A stretch of 21,343 nt of DNA. Origin: UMGS172 sp045637775. Lineage in GTDB: Bacteria; Bacillota; Clostridia; Oscillospirales; Acutalibacteraceae. Below, one piece after another: positions 1-6,881 of this stretch. The stretch's first letter is position 1. Each line of letters opens with the position of its first letter. A program made the position numbers and the translations under genes. The DNA lies in NCBI GenBank assembly GCA_045637775.1, contig JAZUAC010000029.1, positions 1-21,343 of the forward strand, written 5' to 3'. Under the pieces are notes generated by a model. It was not told the origin of the DNA, searched no databases, and was given only the letters and a program-made list of their open reading frames with translations.

Positions 1-12
1 ACAAACAGTAAC

Positions 13-46
13 AAAAAATCCCGAACCAAATGGTTCGGGATTTTTT
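13..46. terminator. Bidirectional intrinsic terminator after the Dabb gene
   Basis: A GC-rich stem (arms 17-27 and 32-42) with an AAAT loop is flanked by A6 on the left and T7 on the right, so it can stop transcription from either side. It lies 14 bases beyond the Dabb stop codon and closes the oadG-oadB-Dabb operon. The T-run on the plus side suggests it may also serve a gene to the left of the window. Confidence 0.9.
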
Positions 47-59
47 TGTTATTATAAAA

Positions 60-362
60 TTAAGCTTCAAAATCAAGACAAAGTCTTGTTTTAGTAAAGG
101 GTCTAACCTTTCCGTCAGCAACTGCAACATGTTCGGGGTGAACAGCATAACCTTTAAGCGAAGCTTCATCCTCAAATACCGAATAAAGCATTACATCACA
201 GTTGGAAGATGCAAGACCGACTGTCTCTACCTTGATTTCCAAAAGACCGGGAATCTTACCTTGAAGAGCTTCAAGTCCTTCCTTGATACCTGCTTTAACG
301 CTAATTTTTTCAGCGTCGGACAATTCATCCTTGAGCTGCCATAAAATAATATGCTTAACCAT
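60..362 (-). CDS. Dabb (stress-responsive alpha/beta barrel) domain protein
   Basis: A complete 100-residue protein of the Dabb family: small ferredoxin-like, usually dimeric alpha/beta barrels. It opens with VKHIILWQLKD, the typical first strand carrying an early conserved His, and has the late GYAVHPEHVAVAD stretch (residues about 71-83), the family's 'HP.H' signature. Family members range from stress proteins to enzymes, so no reaction can be assigned. A strong AAGGAGTG site precedes the ATG and overlaps the oadB stop codon; the gap to oadB is 13 bases. It is therefore the last gene of the oadG-oadB operon and ends at a strong terminator. A role linked to the decarboxylase is only guilt by association. 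Confidence 0.88.
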   Translation of the reverse strand: MVKHIILWQLKDELSDAEKISVKAGIKEGLEALQGKIPGLLEIKVETVGLASSNCDVMLYSVFEDEASLKGYAVHPEHVAVADGKVRPFTKTRLCLDFEA

Positions 363-375
363 TATAAAACACTCC

Positions 376-1620
376 TTAACCGAGAATTTTCAATAATACA
401 CCTGCGGCAACGGCCGAACCGATAACGCCTGCAACATTGGGGCCCATAGCGTGCATAAGCAGGTAGTTGCCGGGGTTTTCCTCACGACCGACCTTCTGAG
501 CAACACGTGCAGCCATAGGAACTGCCGAAACACCTGCGGCACCGATAAGAGGATTGATCTTACCCTTGGTGATAACATACATAACCTTGCCGAACAATAC
601 ACCGCCTGCAGTACCGATAGCAAATGCAGCCATACCCATAACCAGGATCTTCAAGGTGCTGGGCTGGAGGAAGGTAGCACCATTAGTGGTTGCACCTACT
701 GTAAGTCCAAGGAATATAACAACGATATTCATAAGCTCATTCTGTGCCGTCTTGGCAAGACGATCAACAACACCCGATTCTTTAAAGAGGTTACCCAGCA
801 TAAGCATACCACCCAAAACAGCGGCATCAGGCAAGAGCAAGGAAACAACCAATGTTACAAGCACAGGGAATATAATCTTCTCGGTCTTGGAAACATTGCG
901 CAGCTGTTCCATCTTAACAGAACGCTCTTTCTTTGTTGTAAGTGCACGCATAATAGGAGGCTGAATAACCGGAACAAGAGCCATATAAGAATATGCAGCA
1001 ACTGCGATTGCGCCAAGAATATTAGGAGCAAGATCGGATGCGACAAATATAGCAGTAGGACCGTCGGCACCACCAATAATAGCAACTGATCCTGCCTCGT
1101 TGGGAGCCATACCGAGTGCCAAAGCGCCAAGGAAAGCAGCAAAAATACCAAGCTGTGCAGCAGCCCCCAAAAGGAAGCTCTTGGGATTAGCAATGAGCGG
1201 ACCAAAGTCGGTCATTGCACCAACACCGAGGAAAATAAGCGGAGGATAAATACCAAGCTTAACACCGAGATAAAGAATATCAAGCAAACCACCGTGCTGT
1301 AAAACCTTGCCGGCTAAAATATGAAACGCCGAGCCGTCATAGTTCCAATATTCAAAAGCTTGCGGTACACCTTCGGTAACCTCGGGTATAGCCCATATCT
1401 CAGCATGGTAGATACCTGCACCGGGAAGGTTAGCAAGAAGCATACCAAAAGCAATTGGGACCAACAATAAAGGCTCAAATTGGAACTTAGGATGAATTGC
1501 AAGTATCAAAAGAAAGCAAGCAACACCAAGCATTATAAGGTTCTTATATCCGTCACCATCAAAGAAAGCTGCAAAACCGGAATCCTTTAAGATTCCACCA
1601 ATAGTATTAAAAATTTCCAT
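376..1620 (-). CDS. oadB: Sodium ion-translocating decarboxylase, beta subunit (OadB/MmdB/GcdB type)
   Basis: A full-length 414-residue polytopic membrane protein. In the family, the beta subunit decarboxylates the carboxybiotin carrier and couples this to Na+ export. The hallmark GGADGPTAIF is at residues 183-192, and Asp186 corresponds to the Asp essential for Na+ coupling. The following SYMALVPVIQPPIMR segment (211-225) is equally typical, and about ten hydrophobic stretches span the rest. The start is backed by GGTG four bases before the ATG. oadG lies 16 bases upstream and the Dabb gene 13 bases downstream. Sequence alone does not say whether the complex uses oxaloacetate, methylmalonyl-CoA or glutaconyl-CoA, because the alpha (carboxyltransferase) subunit and the biotin carrier are absent here. 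Confidence 0.93.
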   Translation of the reverse strand: MEIFNTIGGILKDSGFAAFFDGDGYKNLIMLGVACFLLILAIHPKFQFEPLLLVPIAFGMLLANLPGAGIYHAEIWAIPEVTEGVPQAFEYWNYDGSAFHILAGKVLQHGGLLDILYLGVKLGIYPPLIFLGVGAMTDFGPLIANPKSFLLGAAAQLGIFAAFLGALALGMAPNEAGSVAIIGGADGPTAIFVASDLAPNILGAIAVAAYSYMALVPVIQPPIMRALTTKKERSVKMEQLRNVSKTEKIIFPVLVTLVVSLLLPDAAVLGGMLMLGNLFKESGVVDRLAKTAQNELMNIVVIFLGLTVGATTNGATFLQPSTLKILVMGMAAFAIGTAGGVLFGKVMYVITKGKINPLIGAAGVSAVPMAARVAQKVGREENPGNYLLMHAMGPNVAGVIGSAVAAGVLLKILG

Positions 1621-1636
1621 AATTCACCAAAACTTT

Positions 1637-2032
1637 CTAGAACGGACGTGTATTATTCATTACACCTGCCATGCCCCAAGCAGAACGAACACCCTTTTGA
1701 GCAGGACGGATAGAACGAATTATGGGAGTCTTCCCTGTTCCTTCGTACATCATCATTACTGCAGCTGAAATAGCAGCAATTACATCTTCATCCTCTGTAC
1801 TTGCAGCGGCAGTAACAACAGGTACATTTGTGGATTCTTTTTTCTTTTCGGATTTAGGAGCTTTAACTTTGTTGGCACTGATTTTGCCACCAAATATCAT
1901 ACCAAAGATAAAAATAATTAGCACCAGCAAAATAAGCATAGCAAAAACAATAACCAATCCACTAAAAGTTACGTTAACACCGTAATCCTTAATGTTATTC
2001 ATAATATCGCTTGCGAGTGTAATAAAATTCAT
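1637..2032 (-). CDS. oadG: Sodium pump decarboxylase, gamma subunit (OadG family)
   Basis: A small membrane-anchor subunit of 131 residues. One strong transmembrane helix (about residues 21-42) is followed by a Lys-rich linker and an Ala/Thr-rich stretch. The C-terminal module (VIAAISAAV...MYEG...IRSIRP...WGMAG...TRPF) is the usual end of clostridial OadG proteins. In the family this subunit holds the alpha and beta subunits together. I start it at the ATG at 2032, which has GAGG eight bases upstream; an in-frame start at 2056 would add eight residues but has no binding site. It is first in its operon, directly behind a near-consensus promoter. A biotin-carrier gene often lies between oadG and oadB in Clostridia; here there is none. 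Confidence 0.85.
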   Translation of the reverse strand: MNFITLASDIMNNIKDYGVNVTFSGLVIVFAMLILLVLIIFIFGMIFGGKISANKVKAPKSEKKKESTNVPVVTAAASTEDEDVIAAISAAVMMMYEGTGKTPIIRSIRPAQKGVRSAWGMAGVMNNTRPF

Positions 2033-2095
2033 AAAAAATACCTCACTTAAAAACAATTAGCACAAAAAACCATTTCATGCCATTATACAATTAGC

Positions 2096-2124
2096 ATTAT
2101 ACTATATTCTTCATCTAAATTCAA
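2096..2124 (-). promoter_or_regulatory. Sigma-A-type promoter of oadG-oadB-Dabb
   Basis: On the minus strand, TTGAAT (2119-2124) is separated by exactly 17 bases from a perfect TATAAT (2096-2101). The -10 box lies 63 bases before the oadG start codon. This is a near-consensus vegetative promoter. It sits just downstream of the terminator of the GH16 gene, so the operon is independently transcribed. Confidence 0.8.
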
Positions 2125-2142
2125 CAATTATTTCCAAGGATT

Positions 2143-2184
2143 TCAAAAAAAATAATGCCTAAAGCTTTAAGCTTCAGGCATTAT
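2143..2184 (-). terminator. Intrinsic terminator of the GH16 lipoprotein gene
   Basis: Stem arms 2152-2160 and 2176-2184 (TAATGCCT-type) enclose a loop that itself holds two AAGCTT palindromes. The stem is followed on the minus strand by a run of eight T. It lies 16 bases after the GH16 stop codon. Confidence 0.88.
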
Positions 2185-2199
2185 AAAACATTTTATAAA

Positions 2200-3975
2200 T
2201 TATTTGTATTCAATAAACTGAACACCGTCATCAAACTGATACAGATAAATCCAATCACAGCAAAGAACATTGGTGTTCTGCCACTCATAATCGGTAAGAT
2301 TTTCAACAAGCAGGTTGTTATTATATCTACCTACCGAGTAAGATAATTTCATGTAGAGATTTGCATTTACAAATGCATCGATATCCTCGGGCGTACGAGT
2401 GATATCGTAAGAGAAGAAAATCTTACCGTCAGCTGTAAACGACATCTGGGTTGCATCCCAAAGGAAACCGAAGGTATGGAATCCGTCAGCCCAAGTACCG
2501 CCGTCAGGATGATAATATTTCTTTTGAGAACCGAATTCCTTATCGAGAGATACGTGTTCATAACCCATTTGAGTGCCTTTAGCGGTAGGCCATTTATGAC
2601 AGTTAGGCTGAGTTACAGTGCCATTACCAAAGCACTCATTAAGGTCGATTTCGGCACCAAAAAGATCATTTTCGGCATCACCGCGGTTATCAAACCAAAG
2701 CAATGACCAGAAACCGTCACCGTCAGGACAGATAACACTATGCTCAACATATCCGTAGTGGAATCGCATAGTTTTATTATTTACCAAGGTACCACCATAG
2801 TAAGAATACTCATCCTCATGACCGTAAATCCAGAACTTACCGTCTTTCTGAAATACAAAGTTAGGGTTATCGGTCATGCCCGAAAGCTTGCCGTTCTGAC
2901 CGTCTTTTCTAAACTCAGAACCGGTCATAAGACGCCATTTTGTTGTGTCAATAGCATCACCGTCGAAATTATCATAATACACAGGACGGTAGGTTATTGA
3001 TTTATCATAGCCATTGAGAGCAGTATTATAATCGGCGTTTTTAACAGAGTTTGTATCAGTCAAGGAACCCGCATAAAGCATTTTTGCAAATTCGGAAACA
3101 GCCATAGAGGTTGCATGAGCACTGCCACCGTTGAGGTATACCTTTTTACCGCTTATAGTAATATCGTACGAATCATAACCGCTGACGGTTTTTACACCCT
3201 CACGGTTGGTCTCACCGACAACAATCTCGTACTCCCCTTCTTTAACATAAGCATCATCAACTATCTGAAGCATATATCCGGTTTTAGAATATACGGTATC
3301 AACCATCTTTTCCATTTCAAGCTGTGTGAGATACGACGAGTTAAAATGAGGTCTAACAATAGTAAATTTACTGATATTTGTGCCGTTTACGGTATAATTC
3401 TGCCATTCACCGGGGTTAGCAAAAGCATAATCAATACCGCCTTTTACACCTTCTTTAAGTACAAAGTTTTTCACAAAGTAATCACAGGCCTTATTAAGAG
3501 CTGTGATACTATAAGCATTAATTACAATCTTTTTACCAATACTGCAGATAATGTAATCATCGTATCTGCCACCTGTTTTAGTATCAAGAATCTCCAAAGC
3601 CTGTGCAGATTCAGGACGGTTAGTATTACCAATCAAAATCTCATAAGCATCGGTACCATCGGTTTCATCAGAAATATTTCTGACATTAACGCCCAACTTA
3701 TCCTTCATCTGTTTAAAAATTACGCTTGAACACTTACCCTCATCAAGCTTACCTTCCGAAGGTTTGACAATGGTATAAACACTTTCTCCATTGCCGTTTA
3801 TGTAAGTAATATCCTGATGTGAAATTCCGCCATTGCCGTTTATATTAGTAATGTCCTGATTCGAAACGTCTGCACCGGCGTTTTCGGACTTATCGTCCTT
3901 TTTTGCCTCACTTCCACAAGCAAATAATGTTAACATCAAAAGCAAACATAAAATAATAGAAAACAGTTTTTTCAT
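2200..3975 (-). CDS. Secreted lipoprotein with C-terminal glycoside hydrolase family 16 domain
   Basis: A 591-residue extracellular lipoprotein that probably cuts beta-1,3- or mixed beta-1,3/1,4-glucans, or related galactans, at the cell surface. A signal peptide (1-19) ends in LFAC, so Cys20 should carry the lipid anchor. Next come a charged linker, two 14-residue repeats (about 38-64), and two related modules (67-120 and 204-257, each running from '.TIV.P' to 'YEI..G.TNR'). The GH16 domain is at about 330-591. Its catalytic motif is EIDLNE (442-447), matching E-x-D-x-x-E with Glu442 as nucleophile and Glu447 as acid/base. The start has AGGAG seven bases upstream. The gene is single, with its own consensus promoter and terminator. 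The substrate cannot be fixed from sequence. Confidence 0.9.
   Translation of the reverse strand: MKKLFSIILCLLLMLTLFACGSEAKKDDKSENAGADVSNQDITNINGNGGISHQDITYINGNGESVYTIVKPSEGKLDEGKCSSVIFKQMKDKLGVNVRNISDETDGTDAYEILIGNTNRPESAQALEILDTKTGGRYDDYIICSIGKKIVINAYSITALNKACDYFVKNFVLKEGVKGGIDYAFANPGEWQNYTVNGTNISKFTIVRPHFNSSYLTQLEMEKMVDTVYSKTGYMLQIVDDAYVKEGEYEIVVGETNREGVKTVSGYDSYDITISGKKVYLNGGSAHATSMAVSEFAKMLYAGSLTDTNSVKNADYNTALNGYDKSITYRPVYYDNFDGDAIDTTKWRLMTGSEFRKDGQNGKLSGMTDNPNFVFQKDGKFWIYGHEDEYSYYGGTLVNNKTMRFHYGYVEHSVICPDGDGFWSLLWFDNRGDAENDLFGAEIDLNECFGNGTVTQPNCHKWPTAKGTQMGYEHVSLDKEFGSQKKYYHPDGGTWADGFHTFGFLWDATQMSFTADGKIFFSYDITRTPEDIDAFVNANLYMKLSYSVGRYNNNLLVENLTDYEWQNTNVLCCDWIYLYQFDDGVQFIEYK
3788..3871 (-). 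repeat. 42-bp tandem duplication inside the GH16 gene
   Basis: Two copies of a 42-base unit, starting near 3788 and 3830, differ by a few bases. In protein they read NQDITNINGNG and HQDITYINGNG, 14 residues apart, in the linker just behind the lipid-anchored Cys. The repeat keeps the frame and probably lengthens the flexible spacer between the membrane and the folded modules. Confidence 0.85.
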
Positions 3976-4207
3976 TTCAATACTCCTATGTATTTATTTT
4001 TTTATATTTTATAATAACAAAGCAAAGCTGTCAACAAATTATCAAATTTTAGAATTAAATCGCACAAACAATCATAAAACAATGTGAATTCAATCAAAAA
4101 TCATTCAAAAAGCTCCGCTATTAATAGTATAATAAATGTTCAATTCAATTGCAACAACTTTGTTAAGCATTTTGCAAACTATTTTATGATGCTAAAATCT
4201 TAAGGCA
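3976..4207. other. AT-rich intergenic region between galK and the GH16 gene
   Basis: About 230 AT-rich bases hold the GH16 promoter near 4006-4034 and its ribosome binding site near 3983. The remaining part, about 4035-4207, contains short A/T tracts and no open frame, RNA gene or convincing operator that I can recognise. Confidence 0.6.
4006..4034 (-). promoter_or_regulatory. Consensus promoter of the GH16 lipoprotein gene
   Basis: A perfect -35 box TTGACA (4029-4034) and TAAAAT (4006-4011) are separated by 17 bases on the minus strand. The -10 box lies about 30 bases before the start codon, and AGGAG lies in between. I see no clear operator or catabolite-response element. Confidence 0.85.
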
Positions 4208-4246
4208 TAAAAAAATAGAAACCTTGACATCGAAGGTTTCTATTTT
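4208..4246 (-). terminator. Intrinsic terminator of the ackA-galK unit
   Basis: A 14-bp perfect stem (arms 4212-4225 and 4233-4246) with a 7-base loop is followed on the minus strand by seven or more T. It begins six bases after the galactokinase stop codon. Confidence 0.92.
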
Positions 4247-4251
4247 AACTA

Positions 4252-5517
4252 TTAAGCTTTAATCTCAGTACCACCGACAGGACGGATATTGAGAACATAG
4301 CAAGAATCATTGCCGAATACAGAACTCATTATACTGAGGTAGTTTTCAAGCAGATCATCCGGCACGAATGCCTGAATTGTTCCCGCAAAGCCGCCACCGT
4401 GAACACGGTAAGCACCCCTATGCTCCAAAGCCTTGCTGGCCAATGACAAAGCCAAAGACAAGCCCTGTTCGGAAGGATTGGAAGGTGAATAAACATTCTG
4501 CAAGTATTGGAACGAAGACCGTCCCGAATTCTTGGAAATGCGGAGGAAATCATCAAATCTTCCCTCTTTAAGAGCCAACTTTTCATCTATGGCGCGCTGA
4601 TTATCGTTAAAGAAGTGGATAGCACGAAGAACGGCTCTGTCCCCTACTTTTTCACGAAGGTCTGCAATAGACTCGTAGAACTTATCTACGCAAACATCAC
4701 GCAAGAAAGATTTTCCAAAGAACTCGGAAACCTTTTTACATTCAATGGTAATATCGGCATAGTCTTGTGTAAGGTCGGCATGGTTACCGCCTGTATTCAC
4801 AATAACAAGTTTATGACCGTGTGCACCAATATCAAATGAAACCTTCTCGATAATCGGCTTTGAAGGGTCATTAAAATCGATACCGACAAAACCACCAACC
4901 GAGCTAGCCATCTGATCCATAAGTCCACAAGGTTTACCGAAATAGATATTTTCGGCGCGCTGTGCGATTTTAGCAATCTCAACCGGGTCAACGGTATTAT
5001 TGTTATAAAGACCACTCAAAATGTTACCGATAAGAACTTCAAAAGCAGCAGAAGACGAAAGACCCGAGCCTTTAAGAACATTAGAGGTTGTGTATGCCAC
5101 AAAACCTCCGATGTTATAGCCGTCCTTCTTGAACTCGCCGCACATACCGCGAATAAGTGCCGATGCTCGACCATATTCATTTTCGGATGGGTCAAGCTCG
5201 TTTATTGACAAAACGTCCTCATCATAGCCTTCAGACTTAACCTTGATAACACCGTCATCGGTTGCGGCAACAACTGCAATAACATCCAAGTTAACACTTC
5301 CTGCCAAGACACATCCATGCTGATGGTCGGTATGGTTACCACCAACTTCGGTACGTCCGGGTGCAGAAAAAAGTCTTACCTCACGTTCGCCGTAAATTGC
5401 CTCAAAGCTATCAACAGCATCACAGTAACGCTTACGGGCAAACTCAACATCACCGTAAAGAAGTTCAAACGTTTTATCAAACTTGCCGTTTAAAATATCG
5501 TTCTTAATAGCAATCAT
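4252..5517 (-). CDS. galK: Galactokinase-family GHMP sugar kinase
   Basis: A full-length 421-residue GHMP kinase of the galactokinase family, which makes sugar 1-phosphate from a free sugar and ATP. The N-terminal signature reads PGRTEVGGNHTDHQHG (53-68), the ATP loop KGSGLSSSAA (149-158), the catalytic Asp is Asp201 in CGLMDQ, and the C-terminal motif is HGGGFAGTIQ. The usual sugar-site sequence is GEHTDY. Here Glu is Asn61 and Tyr is His65, while His62 and Asp64 are kept. Glu at this place contacts the sugar 6-hydroxyl in characterised galactokinases, so specificity may differ. GAGG precedes the ATG. ackA lies 13 bases upstream, so the two are probably cotranscribed; no galT or galE is near. 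The symbol reflects the family, not a proven substrate. Confidence 0.88.
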   Translation of the reverse strand: MIAIKNDILNGKFDKTFELLYGDVEFARKRYCDAVDSFEAIYGEREVRLFSAPGRTEVGGNHTDHQHGCVLAGSVNLDVIAVVAATDDGVIKVKSEGYDEDVLSINELDPSENEYGRASALIRGMCGEFKKDGYNIGGFVAYTTSNVLKGSGLSSSAAFEVLIGNILSGLYNNNTVDPVEIAKIAQRAENIYFGKPCGLMDQMASSVGGFVGIDFNDPSKPIIEKVSFDIGAHGHKLVIVNTGGNHADLTQDYADITIECKKVSEFFGKSFLRDVCVDKFYESIADLREKVGDRAVLRAIHFFNDNQRAIDEKLALKEGRFDDFLRISKNSGRSSFQYLQNVYSPSNPSEQGLSLALSLASKALEHRGAYRVHGGGFAGTIQAFVPDDLLENYLSIMSSVFGNDSCYVLNIRPVGGTEIKA

Positions 5518-5530
5518 ATTACTACCTCAA

Positions 5531-6739
5531 TTACTTTTTAAGGTTGGTTACGATTTCCAAAGTATCCTTTGCGATAGCGAGCTCCTCATTGGTGGGGATA
5601 ACATAAACCTTAACGGTGGAATCAGGGGTAGAAATTTCAACCTCTTCACCGCGAATAAGGTTCTTTTCCTCATCAATCTTAACGCCCATATAACCGAAGT
5701 GCTTGCAAACCTCGGAACGAAGAACAGGATCGTTTTCGCCGATACCTGCAGTAAATACAATAGCGTCGGTACCGTTCATAGCAGCAATGTAAGAACCAAC
5801 AAACTTGGCAATCTGATAACGCTGAATATCATTTGCAAGCTGAGCTCTATGGTTACCCTCAGCTGCTGCAGCCGAAACATCACGGTTATCGCTGGATACA
5901 CCGGAGATGCCCAAAAGACCCGACTTCTTATTAAGAAGATCGCTCATCTGGTCGGGAGTGATGTTCTCCTTATTAGCAATATAGGTCAAAGCAGAGGGGT
6001 CAACACCGCCGGAACGGGTACCCATGATGAAACCATCAAGAGGAGTGAAGCCCATAGAGGTATCAACACACTCACCGCCGTCAACTGCAGTGATAGAAGC
6101 ACCGTTACCGATATGGCAGGTAACGATCTTAACATCCTTCTTGTCCTTACCCATGATTTCAGCACAACGCTCACTAACATACTTATGAGAGGTACCGTGT
6201 GCACCGTAACGACGAACAGCATACTTCTCGTAATACTCATAAGGAATACCAAAAATGTAAGCCTTTTCGGGCATGGTCTGATGGAAAGCAGTATCGAATA
6301 CAACAACCTGAGGAACCTCTTTACCAAAGGTCTTGGTGCATGCTACGATACCAAGGTAGTGAGGATGGTTGTGCAAGGGTGCAAGCTCCTTAAGCTCTTC
6401 AACCTTCTCTGCAACATCGTCATCAACAAGGCAAGACTTGCTGAAGTAGGTACCGCCGTGAACAACACGGTGACCGATAGCACCGATTTCATCGGGAGAA
6501 CTGATAACCTTGGCATCACTTTCTGCCAAAGCGTACATCAAAGCCTCGAAAGCCTCAGAATGAGAAGGCATTGCGATCTGGGCGGCATACTCTCTGCCGT
6601 CGCCTGCCTTATGTTTGATGTTACTGTCGGAAAGACCGATCTTATCACAAAGACCTTTTGCGATTACCTGTTCGTTGTCCATATCAATAAGCTGATACTT
6701 CAAAGACGAGCTTCCTGCATTAACTACGAGAATTTTCAT
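5531..6739 (-). CDS. ackA: Acetate kinase
   Basis: A complete 402-residue acetate kinase (acetyl phosphate + ADP to acetate + ATP), a main ATP-yielding step of anaerobic fermentation. NAGSSSLKY (7-15) is the first family signature. HRVVHGG (90-96) holds the acetate-site Arg91. DTAFHQTMP starts at the catalytic Asp149. RRYGAHGTSH (176-185) carries His181, and CHIGNGAS (208-215) is the phosphate loop. The length is normal. A full AGGAGG precedes the ATG. The usual partner, phosphotransacetylase (pta), is not adjacent; a galactokinase homologue follows instead. A 437-codon frame on the opposite strand spans this gene but is only its shadow. Confidence 0.97.
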   Translation of the reverse strand: MKILVVNAGSSSLKYQLIDMDNEQVIAKGLCDKIGLSDSNIKHKAGDGREYAAQIAMPSHSEAFEALMYALAESDAKVISSPDEIGAIGHRVVHGGTYFSKSCLVDDDVAEKVEELKELAPLHNHPHYLGIVACTKTFGKEVPQVVVFDTAFHQTMPEKAYIFGIPYEYYEKYAVRRYGAHGTSHKYVSERCAEIMGKDKKDVKIVTCHIGNGASITAVDGGECVDTSMGFTPLDGFIMGTRSGGVDPSALTYIANKENITPDQMSDLLNKKSGLLGISGVSSDNRDVSAAAAEGNHRAQLANDIQRYQIAKFVGSYIAAMNGTDAIVFTAGIGENDPVLRSEVCKHFGYMGVKIDEEKNLIRGEEVEISTPDSTVKVYVIPTNEELAIAKDTLEIVTNLKK

Positions 6740-6789
6740 TTAATGTTCCTCCTAAAAACGGTTTACGGTATTGCAATCCGCACCGATTT

Positions 6790-6820
6790 ATTGTAAAATA
6801 TATTAGTAATAGCTTACCAA
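6790..6820 (-). promoter_or_regulatory. ackA: Possible promoter of ackA
   Basis: On the minus strand, TACAAT (6790-6795) is a fair -10 box about 50 bases before the ackA start. The best -35 partner is TTGGTA (6815-6820), but the spacing of 19 is long, so the call is weak. It would interleave with the divergent tmcAL promoter. Confidence 0.3.
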
Positions 6821-6831
6821 ATAATTATAAT
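6803..6831 (+). promoter_or_regulatory. Probable promoter of tmcAL
   Basis: A perfect TATAAT at 6826-6831 lies 51 bases before the chosen start at 6882. A weak -35 box (TTAGTA, 6803-6808) is at 17-base spacing. The 142-base divergent gap to ackA leaves little other space for a promoter. Confidence 0.5.
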
Positions 6832-6881
6832 ACATCATTTCGATGTATTTTTCAAGTGATTTTACGAAAGAATGTGAGAAA

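Noticed and set aside
30..344. A 104-codon plus-strand frame opposite the Dabb gene
   Set aside because: It would start inside the terminator stem and has no ribosome site, and the Dabb frame is conserved.
451..1089. A 212-codon plus-strand frame opposite oadB
   Set aside because: Its protein is low-complexity, rich in Cys/Asn/Thr and unlike any family, and oadB in the other strand has all family motifs.
3115..3729. A 204-codon plus-strand frame opposite the GH16 gene
   Set aside because: No promoter, binding site or known domain is visible; the minus-strand lipoprotein explains the region.
5483..6796. A 437-codon open frame on the plus strand opposite ackA
   Set aside because: It mirrors the whole of a well-conserved acetate kinase, has no recognisable domain or ribosome site, and arises because the ackA codons leave no stops in that antisense frame.
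6740..6800. A catabolite-response (cre) site upstream of ackA
   Set aside because: The stretch around TTGCAATACCG is only a partial match and does not meet the cre consensus, so I do not call it.
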